Counted from the first letter of the stretch, positions 8,762 to 16,984 are shown. The stretch is 33,869 nt of DNA from Solobacterium sp. (GCA_022486935.1 JAKVJO010000014.1:1-33869); one strand, 5' to 3'. Program-made: numbers and translations. The notes: generated by a model not told the origin, from the sequence alone.

Positions 8762-9292
8762 TCAATGATCAGTATTACCGTGAGACTGCAGGTGCGCCTG
8801 CAGTTTTTCTCTGAATGGATAATAGATCAGACAGCCGATCAGCCCTCCAAGAGTGTTGGTGATCACATCAGAGATATCAGCCACCCGGTAACTGCTGAGC
8901 AGGGGCTGGATCAGTTCAATGCAGAGACTGAGCAGAAATGTTATAGCGATCGTCTTGGAAAACTTCTCATTGAATAACAGCGGATAGAAGAACCCGAGCG
9001 GGATCATCATGATGATATTCAGGATGACATCCTGTGTTGCATTGGCGTGATTCTCCACAATATCAATGAAGGGTGACATATTCATCGGCTGGTAGCTGTG
9101 ACGGAAGATGTTGGGCAGGGAACATAAAACCGGCATGAGTGTTTCATACAGCACCATGCATAAATAAAGATAGAAGATCGTATTGAGGATCAGGCGGATG
9201 CGGGGCAGATGTTTCCATTTTGGCAGGAACACCAGAAAATAGAGAACAGCCAGAACTGCAAAGTCCACCAGGCACATTGTCAGTTTGTTCAT
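8762..9292 (-). CDS. VanZ-like family membrane protein
   Basis: Membrane protein of 176 residues with about five hydrophobic segments. The NMSPFIDIVEN and DVILNIIMMIPLGFFYPLLF segments and the later CIELIQPLL...ADISDVITNTLGGLIG pattern are the VanZ-like signature. VanZ gives low-level teicoplanin resistance in enterococci, but most chromosomal homologues have no proven role, so resistance should not be inferred. The ATG is preceded only by a weak ACGGG. The gene ends 4 bases from the convergent kinase gene, and its 3' end carries that gene's terminator hairpin within the coding sequence. Confidence 0.85.
   Translation of the reverse strand: MNKLTMCLVDFAVLAVLYFLVFLPKWKHLPRIRLILNTIFYLYLCMVLYETLMPVLCSLPNIFRHSYQPMNMSPFIDIVENHANATQDVILNIIMMIPLGFFYPLLFNEKFSKTIAITFLLSLCIELIQPLLSSYRVADISDVITNTLGGLIGCLIYYPFREKLQAHLQSHGNTDH
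8785..8808 (+). terminator. Intrinsic terminator of the fusion kinase, inside the VanZ-like gene
   Basis: ACTGCAGG and CCTGCAGT form a perfect 8-bp stem with a four-base loop, followed by a run of T. It begins 28 bases past the kinase stop. It lies wholly within the last codons of the convergent vanZ-like gene. Read on the minus strand it has no T-run. Confidence 0.88.
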
Positions 9293-9318
9293 TGCCCGTT
9301 AATCATATCATCCAGCGC

Positions 9319-9361
9319 GTTCTTAATCGTTCTCTAATCAAATCTTCAGGAAAAATTCAGG
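9319..9361. repeat. Short direct repeats with 10-11 bp spacing
   Basis: GTTCTTAATC is followed at once by GTTCTCTAATC. A few bases later TTCAGG, five bases and TTCAGG give an exact 11-base period. Such helical-phase repeats are typical binding sites for OmpR-family response regulators. The site sits between the divergent VanZ-like and glycosyltransferase genes. This is a visual pattern only. Confidence 0.35.
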
Positions 9362-9453
9362 TTTGCCGAAACGGCGGACAATGAAGCGCTTACAGTGCCT
9401 AGAATACGCCACATACGCATGGATAAAGGACTTCCGGCTGTCCTGTGCAGGGA

Positions 9454-9482
9454 TTGACTTCAATGTTGAATGGACCTAAATT
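9454..9482 (+). promoter_or_regulatory. Promoter of the glycosyltransferase gene
   Basis: TTGACT, a 17-base spacer and TAAATT make a reasonable housekeeping-sigma promoter. It lies 53 bases before the ATG at 9536, which has a strong AAGGAGG site. The rest of the 243-base gap upstream holds only the direct repeats listed separately. Confidence 0.6.
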
Positions 9483-9535
9483 ACATCATGTCTCTATTGT
9501 GTTGATTTGATGAAAGTTTAAGGAGGCAGACACGT

Positions 9536-10825
9536 ATGAAGTTCCTGAATACATTTATGTGGTTCAATGCGACGGTTGTCATTATCATGACAGCAGCGTA
9601 CTTATATCAGGCCGTTTACATGTTCATTGGATTCAAGAAACGGCATGTAGAAGAAACGCCGGAAGCGAAGGTCAATCATCGCTACGCGGCATTTATCAGT
9701 GCCAGAAATGAAGAGGGTGTCATCGGGGAACTGATCGACAGCCTGAAGAAACAGAAGTACCCGAAAGAACTGTTTGATATCTATGTGCTCGCAGACAACT
9801 GCACGGATCGTACGGCAGAAGCTGCCAGATGCCACGGTGCCAATGTCTTTGAGCGTCAGGACAAAGAACTGGTCGGCAAGGGCTATGCACTGGATTACCT
9901 TTACAAGAAGGTAGTGGAATTCAAGGGCGACGATTACTATGATGCGTTCATGGTATTCGATGCGGATAACATCGTTGAAGAACACTTCGTCAGCGAGATG
10001 AACAAGACATTCGACACCGGCAAATATGATGCCATTACCTGTTACCGCAACTCCAAGAACTTCGGATCAACCTGGCTGAGTGCAGCTTATTCCATCTGGT
10101 TTCTGAGAGAAGCACGCTATGTCAATTATCCAAGATCACTGCTCGGGACAACCTGCATGATTTCCGGTACCGGATTCCTGGTATCAGGAAAGATCATGAA
10201 GAAGAACGGCGGCTGGCCGTATCATCTGCTCACGGAAGATATCCAGTTCTCAGTCAACTGTGCACTGGATCAGAATATGATCGGCTATTGCGACCGGGCA
10301 ATGGTATATGATGAGCAGCCGACAACCTGGAAACAGTCATTCAAACAGAGACTGAGATGGTCCAAGGGCTTCTATCAGATTGACGGGCAGTATGTCGGTT
10401 CTCTGATCAAAGGATCTGTATCCAGATCCAATAAGGGATTCCGCCTTGGCTGCTATGATGTTCTGATGACCGTGCTTCCTGCTGTATTCCTGACACTGGC
10501 AGTATTTGGGATCAACATCTGGGTATTCTGCACAGCAGGCTCGATGCCATACTACGTCAGACTGCTGTTCCGTCAGGAAGCGTTCCGTTATCTGTCACTG
10601 GCAGTGTTTGATTACTACCTAGGTATGATCATCATCGGTGTACTGACAATCACCACTGAGTGGAAGCGGATCCCGGCAACCAGCTGGGAGAAGATCAAGT
10701 ATCTCTGGATCTTCCCGCTGTTCATCGCATCCTATATTCCGATTACCCTGAAAGCACTGTTCTGCAAGGTCGACTGGCAGCCGATCCAGCATAACTCCGC
10801 AAAGGTATTTGGGGAAAATATCTGA
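9536..10825 (+). CDS. Membrane family 2 glycosyltransferase
   Basis: Probable processive glycosyltransferase of 429 residues. One N-terminal membrane helix (about 10-33) precedes the GT-A catalytic domain. The domain has FISARNEE at 53-60, the nucleotide-binding LADNCTD at 85-91, the metal-binding FDADN at 141-145, the catalytic TED at 233-235 and the QRLRW motif at 271-275. Three or more C-terminal membrane helices (about 305-415) follow. This D, D, D, QxxRW layout is shared with cellulose, hyaluronan and poly-N-acetylglucosamine synthases. The sugar cannot be deduced, and no polysaccharide genes flank it. It is monocistronic, with its own promoter, an AAGGAGG site and a terminator. Confidence 0.92.
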   Translation: MKFLNTFMWFNATVVIIMTAAYLYQAVYMFIGFKKRHVEETPEAKVNHRYAAFISARNEEGVIGELIDSLKKQKYPKELFDIYVLADNCTDRTAEAARCHGANVFERQDKELVGKGYALDYLYKKVVEFKGDDYYDAFMVFDADNIVEEHFVSEMNKTFDTGKYDAITCYRNSKNFGSTWLSAAYSIWFLREARYVNYPRSLLGTTCMISGTGFLVSGKIMKKNGGWPYHLLTEDIQFSVNCALDQNMIGYCDRAMVYDEQPTTWKQSFKQRLRWSKGFYQIDGQYVGSLIKGSVSRSNKGFRLGCYDVLMTVLPAVFLTLAVFGINIWVFCTAGSMPYYVRLLFRQEAFRYLSLAVFDYYLGMIIIGVLTITTEWKRIPATSWEKIKYLWIFPLFIASYIPITLKALFCKVDWQPIQHNSAKVFGENI

Positions 10826-10834
10826 GTCATCTCA

Positions 10835-10867
10835 ATCATCGGACTTCAAACAGCCCGGTGATTTTTT
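10835..10867 (+). terminator. Intrinsic terminator of the glycosyltransferase gene
   Basis: ATCATCGG pairs with CCGGTGAT (one G-U pair) and is followed by six T. It begins 9 bases after the stop codon. Confidence 0.82.
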
Positions 10868-10878
10868 GCGCGCTGAGC

Positions 10879-10913
10879 AAAAGAAACCTGCAGGCATGTG
10901 CTATGCCTGCAGG
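10879..10913 (-). terminator. Terminator of the ABC exporter operon, overlapping the stop codon
   Basis: CCTGCAGGCAT and ATGCCTGCAGG form a perfect 11-bp stem around a five-base loop. On the minus strand it is followed by TTTCTTTT. The stem begins inside the last codons of the second exporter gene, whose TAG at 10901-10903 falls at the loop edge. Confidence 0.85.
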
Positions 10914-12553
10914 GATGGGATTTCGATTGTCCTTGTTTCCTTGACTGCTTCATTGAGACGGTGGGAGATGGAGATGACTGTTCTGCCTTTGGATGCTTTA
11001 TTCAATGCCAGCAGGACACAGGTTTCAGTTGCACTGTCGAGGTTGGCGGTAATTTCATCCAGTAACAGGATCTTAGGCTTTGCGGCAATTGCCCGGGCAA
11101 TGGAGAGCAGCTGCAGCTGTCCTTCTGAGAAGGATGCCTGCTCAAACGGGGTATCAAATCCCTTTGGCAGATGTTCCAGTGCATCATCGAGGTAGACCAG
11201 CTTTGCGGCTTTGATCGCATCTTCCCCGGAGATATCAGGATCAAACAGTGTGATCTGATCAAGGATGGTGCCGGTTACCGGATGGAAGCTCTGTTCCACA
11301 TAGCCAAACAGTTTGCGCTTGGCGGAATCCGGGATCTCGGCAGCGTTCATGCCGTGGATTTCTGCAGTGCCGTTCTGCGGCAGATAGAGGCCCAGCAGCA
11401 GGCGGAAGATCGTGCTCTTGCCGGCACCGGTGCGGCCGATGAAGGTGACTGCTTCACCATCTTTGATGGCAAAGGAGAGACCGTGAAGAATGATGCGGTT
11501 CGGGTTATAGCCGAAGGTGACATTGTCAAAGCTGATGCATGGTTTCCTGTCATCTTCTTCCGGCATGGTTTCAGGAACCGTGCGTTCAGGTTCATCCAGG
11601 AATTCGTTGATGCGTTTGACACCGGCAACAGCTGACTGGATACTCTGGATCTCCATACCGATGGACTCCAGCGGATCAAACACTTTATTGACATAGGCAA
11701 TGATCGCAACAGCAGTGCCGACACTGAGTCCAAACAGATTCTGGAATGTTCCGCCGGATGCCGCAAAGATCATCATGACTGCAATGACTCCGGCACTGAC
11801 AACATTGACGATCGGGGAGTAGATGGCATCGAAGAAGTTGGAGCGGTCGGTAGCCTGATAGCTGTCATCGATGTAGTCGTCATAGCGGTCCTCCATGTGT
11901 TTTTGTACATGGAAGGAACGGATCATACGGATGTTGCGGATCGTTTCAGGAATGTGGTTATTCACTCTGGCGATGGCCTTGCGGTTATCCATCTGTGCCT
12001 TAAGCATCCGTTTCTGGAATGCCCTGGTCATCAGGAATAACAGCGGTGTCACAATGATCATCAGGATGCCCAATCCAAGGCTCTTGGTAAAGATCACAAT
12101 CAGGATGGAGATGACCTTGCAGGCATCTGCGAACATCGAGACGATGCCGTCAGTGAACAGGGTATCGACGGTATCAACGTCATTGACGAACCTGGAAGCG
12201 ATCTCACCGGACGGGTGGGCAGTCAGATACGATGCCGGCATACGCTCCAGTTTGGCATCCAGTTCACTGCGTAAGCCATGGGTGATCTTCTGGCCGAGCT
12301 TGGTGATCATGGCATTCTGTCCTGCCTCCAGAAAACCAGAGACAGCGATCAGGATGAAATACAGCATCGCTGCACCAAAGGCAACGCTTCTGGTATTGCT
12401 GAGATCATCAACGATGGATTCCAGCACCAGCGGGGGATACAGGGAAGTGATGACGGCACCGGCGATTGCGATCAGTGTCATGGCACACATCCACGGATGT
12501 GATTTCAGAATCCGTTTGAGTACCTGCATCAAGTGATTGTCAGTGTGCTGCAT
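10901..12553 (-). CDS. ABC exporter half-transporter, catalytic-site subunit
   Basis: A 550-residue type IV ABC exporter half: six membrane helices (about 20-310) followed by a nucleotide-binding domain. Walker A is GRTGAGKST (about 370-378), Walker B is ILLLDEITANLD (about 495) with the normal catalytic Glu, and the H-loop is SISHR. The signature motif is degenerate, FSEGQ instead of LSGGQ. The track starts at a TTG. I prefer the ATG one codon later, which sits 8 bases from GGAGG. It overlaps the upstream exporter gene by 14 bases. With that gene it should form a heterodimer like TM287/288 or BmrCD, exporting drugs, lipids or peptides. The substrate is unknown. Confidence 0.93.
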   Translation of the reverse strand: MQHTDNHLMQVLKRILKSHPWMCAMTLIAIAGAVITSLYPPLVLESIVDDLSNTRSVAFGAAMLYFILIAVSGFLEAGQNAMITKLGQKITHGLRSELDAKLERMPASYLTAHPSGEIASRFVNDVDTVDTLFTDGIVSMFADACKVISILIVIFTKSLGLGILMIIVTPLLFLMTRAFQKRMLKAQMDNRKAIARVNNHIPETIRNIRMIRSFHVQKHMEDRYDDYIDDSYQATDRSNFFDAIYSPIVNVVSAGVIAVMMIFAASGGTFQNLFGLSVGTAVAIIAYVNKVFDPLESIGMEIQSIQSAVAGVKRINEFLDEPERTVPETMPEEDDRKPCISFDNVTFGYNPNRIILHGLSFAIKDGEAVTFIGRTGAGKSTIFRLLLGLYLPQNGTAEIHGMNAAEIPDSAKRKLFGYVEQSFHPVTGTILDQITLFDPDISGEDAIKAAKLVYLDDALEHLPKGFDTPFEQASFSEGQLQLLSIARAIAAKPKILLLDEITANLDSATETCVLLALNKASKGRTVISISHRLNEAVKETRTIEIPSLQA

Positions 12554-14303
12554 CAAGATCGCCTCCTTCCGTCTGCCGGTGATACAGATCCTGGTAATCA
12601 GGACTGTTCTTCATTAACTGTTCGTGATAGGATACGGTGACTTTACCGTCTTCCAGGAATAATACCTGATTGAATTCAGGAAAGTGTCTCAGCCGGTGGG
12701 AGATCAGCAGGATGATGTGATCATTCCGGATTTCTTCGAGATGGTTCATGATGATATCTTCCGTCTTTGGATCGACTGCCGAGAACGGATCATCCAGCAC
12801 CAGCACATCGCCAGCATGGGCAAGTGTTCTTGCCAGGGCAGTTCTTGCCTGCTGACCGCCGGACAGCTGCACGCCAGCCGAACCGGCCGGGGTATCAACA
12901 CCCTGCGGCATATCCAGCACTTCTTCTTTCAGCCGTACTTCATCCAGATAAGGAAGCGGATCAATGGATTCACCAAGGCATACATTCTCACGGATGCTGT
13001 CACTCATCAGCTGCGGCTCGTGTCCCATGTAGGATACCAGCCGGCTCTTCTCATAGGGATTCAGGAAGTTGAATTCATGACCGCCGATCTTGACTGATCC
13101 GCTGTAGTGCGTTTCATCAATCAGCAGTTTGCCCAGGGCAGACTTGCCACAGGCCACCGGACCGGTAATGCCGATGATCTCACCGGGCTTTGCGTGAAAG
13201 GATACATGTTCCAGCACTTCTGTCCCATTGGGCCAGGTGACATTCACATCATCCATGGAAAGATCTGACGGGGTATCCAGATCCAGGGAAGAATTCTGAT
13301 CGGTGGACTGATACTCTTTCAAAAGCGGCTGGATACGGGCCCAGGATACCTGTGCCTTCTGTACTGCATTGAACAGCTTTGCGGCATGGGATGATTTTGT
13401 AGAGAGTTTGGTAAAGCAGGACAGGAAGGTCGTGAATGCGGCAATGTTCCAGGAAGTCCAGCCAGTGCCCATGACATTGCGGGCACCGAAGTACAGGATG
13501 AGCACGGTACCGGCCATGGCAATGACGTTATAGATCGGCTGCATGCTCGCTTCAAAGATGTTGGCGGAGACTGCCTTCTGTTCATAATCTGAAAGATGTG
13601 TCTCATATGCCTGATCACGGTTTTTCTCAACCCCGTTGACCCGGTAGGTAATCGCATTGGTGACCCGGTCCATGGTTGCACTGTTCAGTCTGGACGCACT
13701 TTCCTTATAGGCGGCACTGGCTCTTGCGATCAGCCCCTTGAGGAAGTTGGCAATCAGATAGGCCAGCGGGGTAAATGCACAGGACAGTAATGCCAGCTTC
13801 CAGTCATATCCAATCAACATGGCGAGGTAGGCAATCATGACTACACCGGTATCGAAGATTTCGGTGATGAACTTCCGGATTCCTTCCACACAGGCATCAA
13901 CGTCAGAGACTGCTTTGGTCATGACGGAGCCAAGACCTTCATTCTGCAGTTCTTCCGGTGTCATGTTGACCAGCGAGTTATACAGCATATGCCGCATGTT
14001 GCGGGAGGTGTCATTGGCAAAGCGGCGGACAAAGAACCGCTTCAATGCCCGGCTCAGCTGGACTCCGATGATGACAATGATATAAGTGATGGCCAGGGAG
14101 AACATGCTTGCGGCAGTGCTGGATCCGTTGAAGATATCCAGCAGCTTCTGGGCGAGCAGTCCTTCGTAGTATGGCCCGGCAGTCATGCCGACATTGTAGA
14201 TAATGCCGGTCACGGAAATAATCAGCAGGTTCTTCCATTCCAGCTTCACGTAGGAAAGGATCCGGTTGGGATGTTCTACTTTCTCGACTCTGGTGCAGCT
14301 CAT
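12540..14303 (-). CDS. ABC exporter half-transporter, degenerate-site subunit
   Basis: Partner half-transporter of 587 residues. Six membrane helices (about 25-320) precede the nucleotide-binding domain. Walker A is GPVACGKS (about 380), the signature LSGGQ is canonical, and Walker B reads LVLDDPFSAVD, with Asp where the catalytic Glu normally stands. This substitution marks the degenerate ATP site of heterodimeric exporters. The ORF track begins 46 codons earlier, but the true start is the ATG at 14303. It has AAGGAG about 8 bases upstream and overlaps the marR stop as ATGA, so translation is coupled. The longer N-terminus is out-of-frame marR sequence. Confidence 0.93.
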   Translation of the reverse strand: MSCTRVEKVEHPNRILSYVKLEWKNLLIISVTGIIYNVGMTAGPYYEGLLAQKLLDIFNGSSTAASMFSLAITYIIVIIGVQLSRALKRFFVRRFANDTSRNMRHMLYNSLVNMTPEELQNEGLGSVMTKAVSDVDACVEGIRKFITEIFDTGVVMIAYLAMLIGYDWKLALLSCAFTPLAYLIANFLKGLIARASAAYKESASRLNSATMDRVTNAITYRVNGVEKNRDQAYETHLSDYEQKAVSANIFEASMQPIYNVIAMAGTVLILYFGARNVMGTGWTSWNIAAFTTFLSCFTKLSTKSSHAAKLFNAVQKAQVSWARIQPLLKEYQSTDQNSSLDLDTPSDLSMDDVNVTWPNGTEVLEHVSFHAKPGEIIGITGPVACGKSALGKLLIDETHYSGSVKIGGHEFNFLNPYEKSRLVSYMGHEPQLMSDSIRENVCLGESIDPLPYLDEVRLKEEVLDMPQGVDTPAGSAGVQLSGGQQARTALARTLAHAGDVLVLDDPFSAVDPKTEDIIMNHLEEIRNDHIILLISHRLRHFPEFNQVLFLEDGKVTVSYHEQLMKNSPDYQDLYHRQTEGGDLDAAH

Positions 14304-14770
14304 TTCAGATTCTCCTTTTCCACCATTGCCTTCAGATGCGGAAATCCGGCAATGGACTCTTTCTTTGATTTCTGGTACAGCGGTTCCAGCAGCTGCACAA
14401 ACAGTCTGCGGTCTTTGACACTCATGTCTTTCAGCAGCCACTCATAGTACATGGACTCCACTGACGATTTGGATGTCTTGAGATGATCTGCTTTCTTTGT
14501 GGCATAGAGCAGCTGGCTTCTGGCGTCCTGTGGGTTGTCCCTGCGTGTCAGATAGCCCTTGTGCTCCAGCGCGGCAGCCCGTCTTGCGCAGGCTCCCTTA
14601 TCCAGCCCAAGCAGTTCACGTACCTTTGCCTGGGTGATGCCCGGGTTATGGCGCACGGCATGAATGAAGTCGAACTCGGCAGTGCCGATGCCTTCCTCTT
14701 TCAGGGTGCGGGCTGTAAATTTACTGACCTCCCGGGCAATCTTGGTCATTTCCCGTTTTGTTTCATCCAT
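14300..14770 (-). CDS. MarR-family regulator of the ABC exporter operon
   Basis: A 156-residue winged-helix regulator. The region about 35-100 (HNPGITQAKVRELLGLDKGACARRAAALEHKGYLTR, with DNPQDARSQLLYAT as the wing) is the MarR DNA-binding fold. The helices on both sides make the dimer interface. The ATG is preceded by GGAGGG at ideal distance; a nearby second ATG is out of frame. It is the first gene of the operon with two exporter subunits, coupled to the next gene by ATGA. Together with the inverted repeat over the promoter, this suggests an autorepressor released by a compound that the exporter removes. The ligand is unknown. Confidence 0.9.
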   Translation of the reverse strand: MDETKREMTKIAREVSKFTARTLKEEGIGTAEFDFIHAVRHNPGITQAKVRELLGLDKGACARRAAALEHKGYLTRRDNPQDARSQLLYATKKADHLKTSKSSVESMYYEWLLKDMSVKDRRLFVQLLEPLYQKSKKESIAGFPHLKAMVEKENLK

Positions 14771-14787
14771 GGCTTACCCTCCGGATA

Positions 14788-14821
14788 GATGTAATATCAA
14801 CTAAATAGATGATAGTACATC
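14788..14821. promoter_or_regulatory. Inverted-repeat operator for the exporter operon MarR
   Basis: GATGTAATATCA and TGATAGTACATC are 12-base arms that match at 11 of 12 positions, with a 10-base spacer. The repeat covers the -10 element and the likely transcription start of the marR operon. That is the usual position for a self-binding MarR repressor. Binding is inferred. Confidence 0.65.
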
Positions 14822-14837
14822 CAAATTGCAGAGTCAA
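14809..14837 (-). promoter_or_regulatory. Promoter of the marR-ABC-ABC operon
   Basis: On the minus strand the sequence is TTGACT, 17 bases, TATCAT: five of six matches at each hexamer with ideal spacing. It lies about 39 bases from the marR start codon and overlaps the inverted repeat. Confidence 0.75.
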
Positions 14838-14927
14838 CGGAATCAACCGGAGAAAGTGAAACTCTCTTTGGCTGCTTTCACCTATTCTTCATGTAAATCC
14901 TGTATGATATTCACCGGAGGATTTTCT

Positions 14928-15491
14928 ATGTCTTATTTCTATGTATTGAAATACAGACCGGTGACCCTGATCGTCATGGTTATCTGTGTCGTGAATTTTA
15001 TCCGGATCCATTCCGGCGGATATAACGAGAATGACAATGCAGTTCAGTGCGGTGCGTTCTTCCGCTCTTCGATTGAATGCGGGCAGTGGTACCGTTTTCT
15101 GACAACCGGCTTTGTGCATATCCAGGTATGGCATTTCCTCATGAACATGGTGGCACTGTACAACCTGTCATGGCTGGAAGGGTATCTTGGCGAAGTGTGG
15201 TTTACCGTGATCCTGCTGGGCAGTGTCATTGCCGGCAGTGCGGTGCAGTATAAATGGTCCAATACGTTTTTCTCGGTCGGTCTTTCCGGCGGACTGTATG
15301 GATTGATGGCGGCAGAGTTTGTGCTGTTTCTTGCGATGGGCATGTTCTCAAGCGGTGCTTACCTGAGTTCATTTCTCAGAACGCTGGTATTGAACCTGCT
15401 GATCAACTTCATGCCTGGCATTGCCTGGCAGGCACATGCGGGCGGTGCGGTATTCGGAGCAGTCATGGGGATTTTGATCCTGCTGATATGA
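14928..15491 (+). CDS. Rhomboid-family intramembrane serine protease
   Basis: Membrane protease of 187 residues with about six helices. The catalytic pair is visible: Ser120 in GLSGGLYG and His170 in QAHAGGAVFGAVMG. The preceding WYRFLTTGFVH and WHFLMNM segments are the L1 and second-helix motifs of rhomboids. The ORF track starts 34 codons upstream, but the ATG at 14928 has GGAGG seven bases before it and begins a typical rhomboid N-terminus. The protein is short and has no extra soluble domain. Substrates are unknown. No terminator is evident before the aminotransferase gene 67 bases downstream, so the two may share a transcript. Confidence 0.9.
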   Translation: MSYFYVLKYRPVTLIVMVICVVNFIRIHSGGYNENDNAVQCGAFFRSSIECGQWYRFLTTGFVHIQVWHFLMNMVALYNLSWLEGYLGEVWFTVILLGSVIAGSAVQYKWSNTFFSVGLSGGLYGLMAAEFVLFLAMGMFSSGAYLSSFLRTLVLNLLINFMPGIAWQAHAGGAVFGAVMGILILLI

Positions 15492-15558
15492 GCGGAAATA
15501 ATGCTTGAAATTCATGCATGACAGGCACAGGATTATACGTGATATGGAGGATTGCTGA

Positions 15559-16419
15559 ATGAAGAATATTGGATATTACGACGGTCAGCTTGGACCGCTG
15601 AGTGAAATGAAAGTTCCGATGCTGGATCGGGCACTGTACTTTGGCGATGGCGTCTATGATGTGGCAATTTCGTATGACAACCGGATCTTCGCACTGGAAG
15701 ATCATCTGGACCGGTTCTATCATTCCATGGAACTGATGAAGATGAAGTTCCACCTCTCACGGGAAGAGCTGACAGCAGAACTGAAGAAGTGCATGCTTGC
15801 GGCTGACTCTGACAAGGGACTGATTATCTACTGGCAGTCTTCCAGAGGATGTGCAACACGGGATCATACCTTCCCGGAACATGTGAATCCGTCACTGATG
15901 ATTATGGTGACAGAGTTCAAGCCGCTGGATTACAGCGTACCGATGAAACTGATGACAGTAGAAGACACGAGATTCTTCCACTGCAATATCAAGACACTGA
16001 ACCTGATTCCGAATGTCATGGCGGCAGAAGAAGCCAAGCAGGCAAACTGCGGCGAAGCAATCCTGCACCGCGGCAATCAGCTGACAGAGTGTGCGCACAG
16101 CAGTCTTCTGATTCTCAAGAACGGAACACTGATCGGACCGAAACTGAATGAACTGATCCTGCCGAGCATTTCCAGAAAGCACAATTTTGAACTGGCAAAG
16201 CAGCTTGGCATTCCGACCGAATCCAGAGATGTGACCATGCAGGAAGTATGGGACGCAGATGAAGTGCTGGTATGCAGCACTGCCAAACTGATTGACCATG
16301 CGGATACCCTGGATGGCAAGCCGGTCGGCATGAAAGATCCGGATACCTATCACAGACTGCAGGATGCCTACTTTGCAAGAATCAAGGCAGAGTGCGGCTA
16401 CGAACCGATCAAAGGCTGA
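15559..16419 (+). CDS. dat: D-amino-acid aminotransferase (fold-type IV PLP enzyme)
   Basis: Cytoplasmic transaminase of 286 residues that interconverts D-alanine and D-glutamate with their 2-oxo acids, so it can feed peptidoglycan synthesis. The PLP lysine is Lys145 in NIKTLNLIPNV, the same number as in the Bacillus enzyme. SSRGCATRDHTFP near 104-115 matches the substrate-carboxylate loop of D-alanine aminotransferase, which separates it from branched-chain transaminases. The opening YYDGQLGPLSEMKVPMLDR is also typical. GGAGG nine bases upstream supports the start. A MarR-type regulator follows after 32 bases, probably in the same transcript. Confidence 0.92.
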   Translation: MKNIGYYDGQLGPLSEMKVPMLDRALYFGDGVYDVAISYDNRIFALEDHLDRFYHSMELMKMKFHLSREELTAELKKCMLAADSDKGLIIYWQSSRGCATRDHTFPEHVNPSLMIMVTEFKPLDYSVPMKLMTVEDTRFFHCNIKTLNLIPNVMAAEEAKQANCGEAILHRGNQLTECAHSSLLILKNGTLIGPKLNELILPSISRKHNFELAKQLGIPTESRDVTMQEVWDADEVLVCSTAKLIDHADTLDGKPVGMKDPDTYHRLQDAYFARIKAECGYEPIKG

Positions 16420-16451
16420 ATTGAAATTCAGCATGGAGGGAAAGGAGACTT

Positions 16452-16937
16452 ATGACATCACGCAGCGAGACATTGCAGCAGCTGGTCGCTTTGAAGCGCA
16501 GCAATACTGAGGAGTATCATAAGTATCTTTCCAAGCCGAGAGAATATTATCCCGGCGAGAAGATGTACATGCGGGAAGCCCACGTCATCATGGCAATCGG
16601 CCTGGACGGACTGGACAGCCTTGGTGTGCTGGCAGAACAGCTGGGCGTTACCATGGGTGCTGTTTCCCAGCAGCTGGCCAGACTGGAAGAGAAGGGCTTT
16701 ATCAAACGGGTACAGATGCCGCAGGACAAGCGGCAGTATTCCGTGAAACTGACTGATAAGGGCAGAAAGTTCTACGATCTGCATAAGCAGTATGATCAGG
16801 AAAACTATGCCAGGGTACTGCCGATGTTCAAGGAATTCTCTGAACAGGACCTTGAAGTGATCATGAAATTCGAAGAGAAATTCCGTGAATTCATTGACCT
16901 TGCAAACAAGGAAGTCGGCACTGACGATAACTATTGA
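16452..16937 (+). CDS. MarR-family transcriptional regulator
   Basis: A 161-residue regulator. The HTH lies at about 55-85 (SLGVLAEQLGVTMGAVSQQLARLEEKGFIKR) and the wing at about 88-100 (MPQDKRQYSVKLTDKG). Helices before and after give the MarR dimer. The ATG has a good AAAGGAG site. It lies 32 bases after dat with no terminator between, and an intrinsic terminator follows it, so dat and this gene form a unit. It may control dat or the PatB-like gene downstream. No operator for it can be assigned, and the ligand is unknown. Confidence 0.88.
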   Translation: MTSRSETLQQLVALKRSNTEEYHKYLSKPREYYPGEKMYMREAHVIMAIGLDGLDSLGVLAEQLGVTMGAVSQQLARLEEKGFIKRVQMPQDKRQYSVKLTDKGRKFYDLHKQYDQENYARVLPMFKEFSEQDLEVIMKFEEKFREFIDLANKEVGTDDNY

Positions 16938-16943
16938 GGAATG

Positions 16944-16971
16944 ACCGCTCAGACTGGGCGGTTTTCTTTTT
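16944..16971 (+). terminator. Intrinsic terminator after the dat-marR unit
   Basis: ACCGCT pairs with GGCGGT (one G-U pair), followed by TTTTCTTTTT. It begins seven bases after the regulator stop codon. Confidence 0.85.
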
Positions 16972-16984
16972 GCCTGAACAGGGA

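Noticed and set aside
8762-9292. A teicoplanin or glycopeptide resistance determinant
   Set aside because: The protein belongs to the broad VanZ-like family, but no other van genes are present and most homologues have no resistance role.
14304-14441. N-terminal extension of the first ABC exporter gene in the ORF track
   Set aside because: It is the out-of-frame end of marR. The ATG at 14303 has a good ribosome site and an ATGA overlap.
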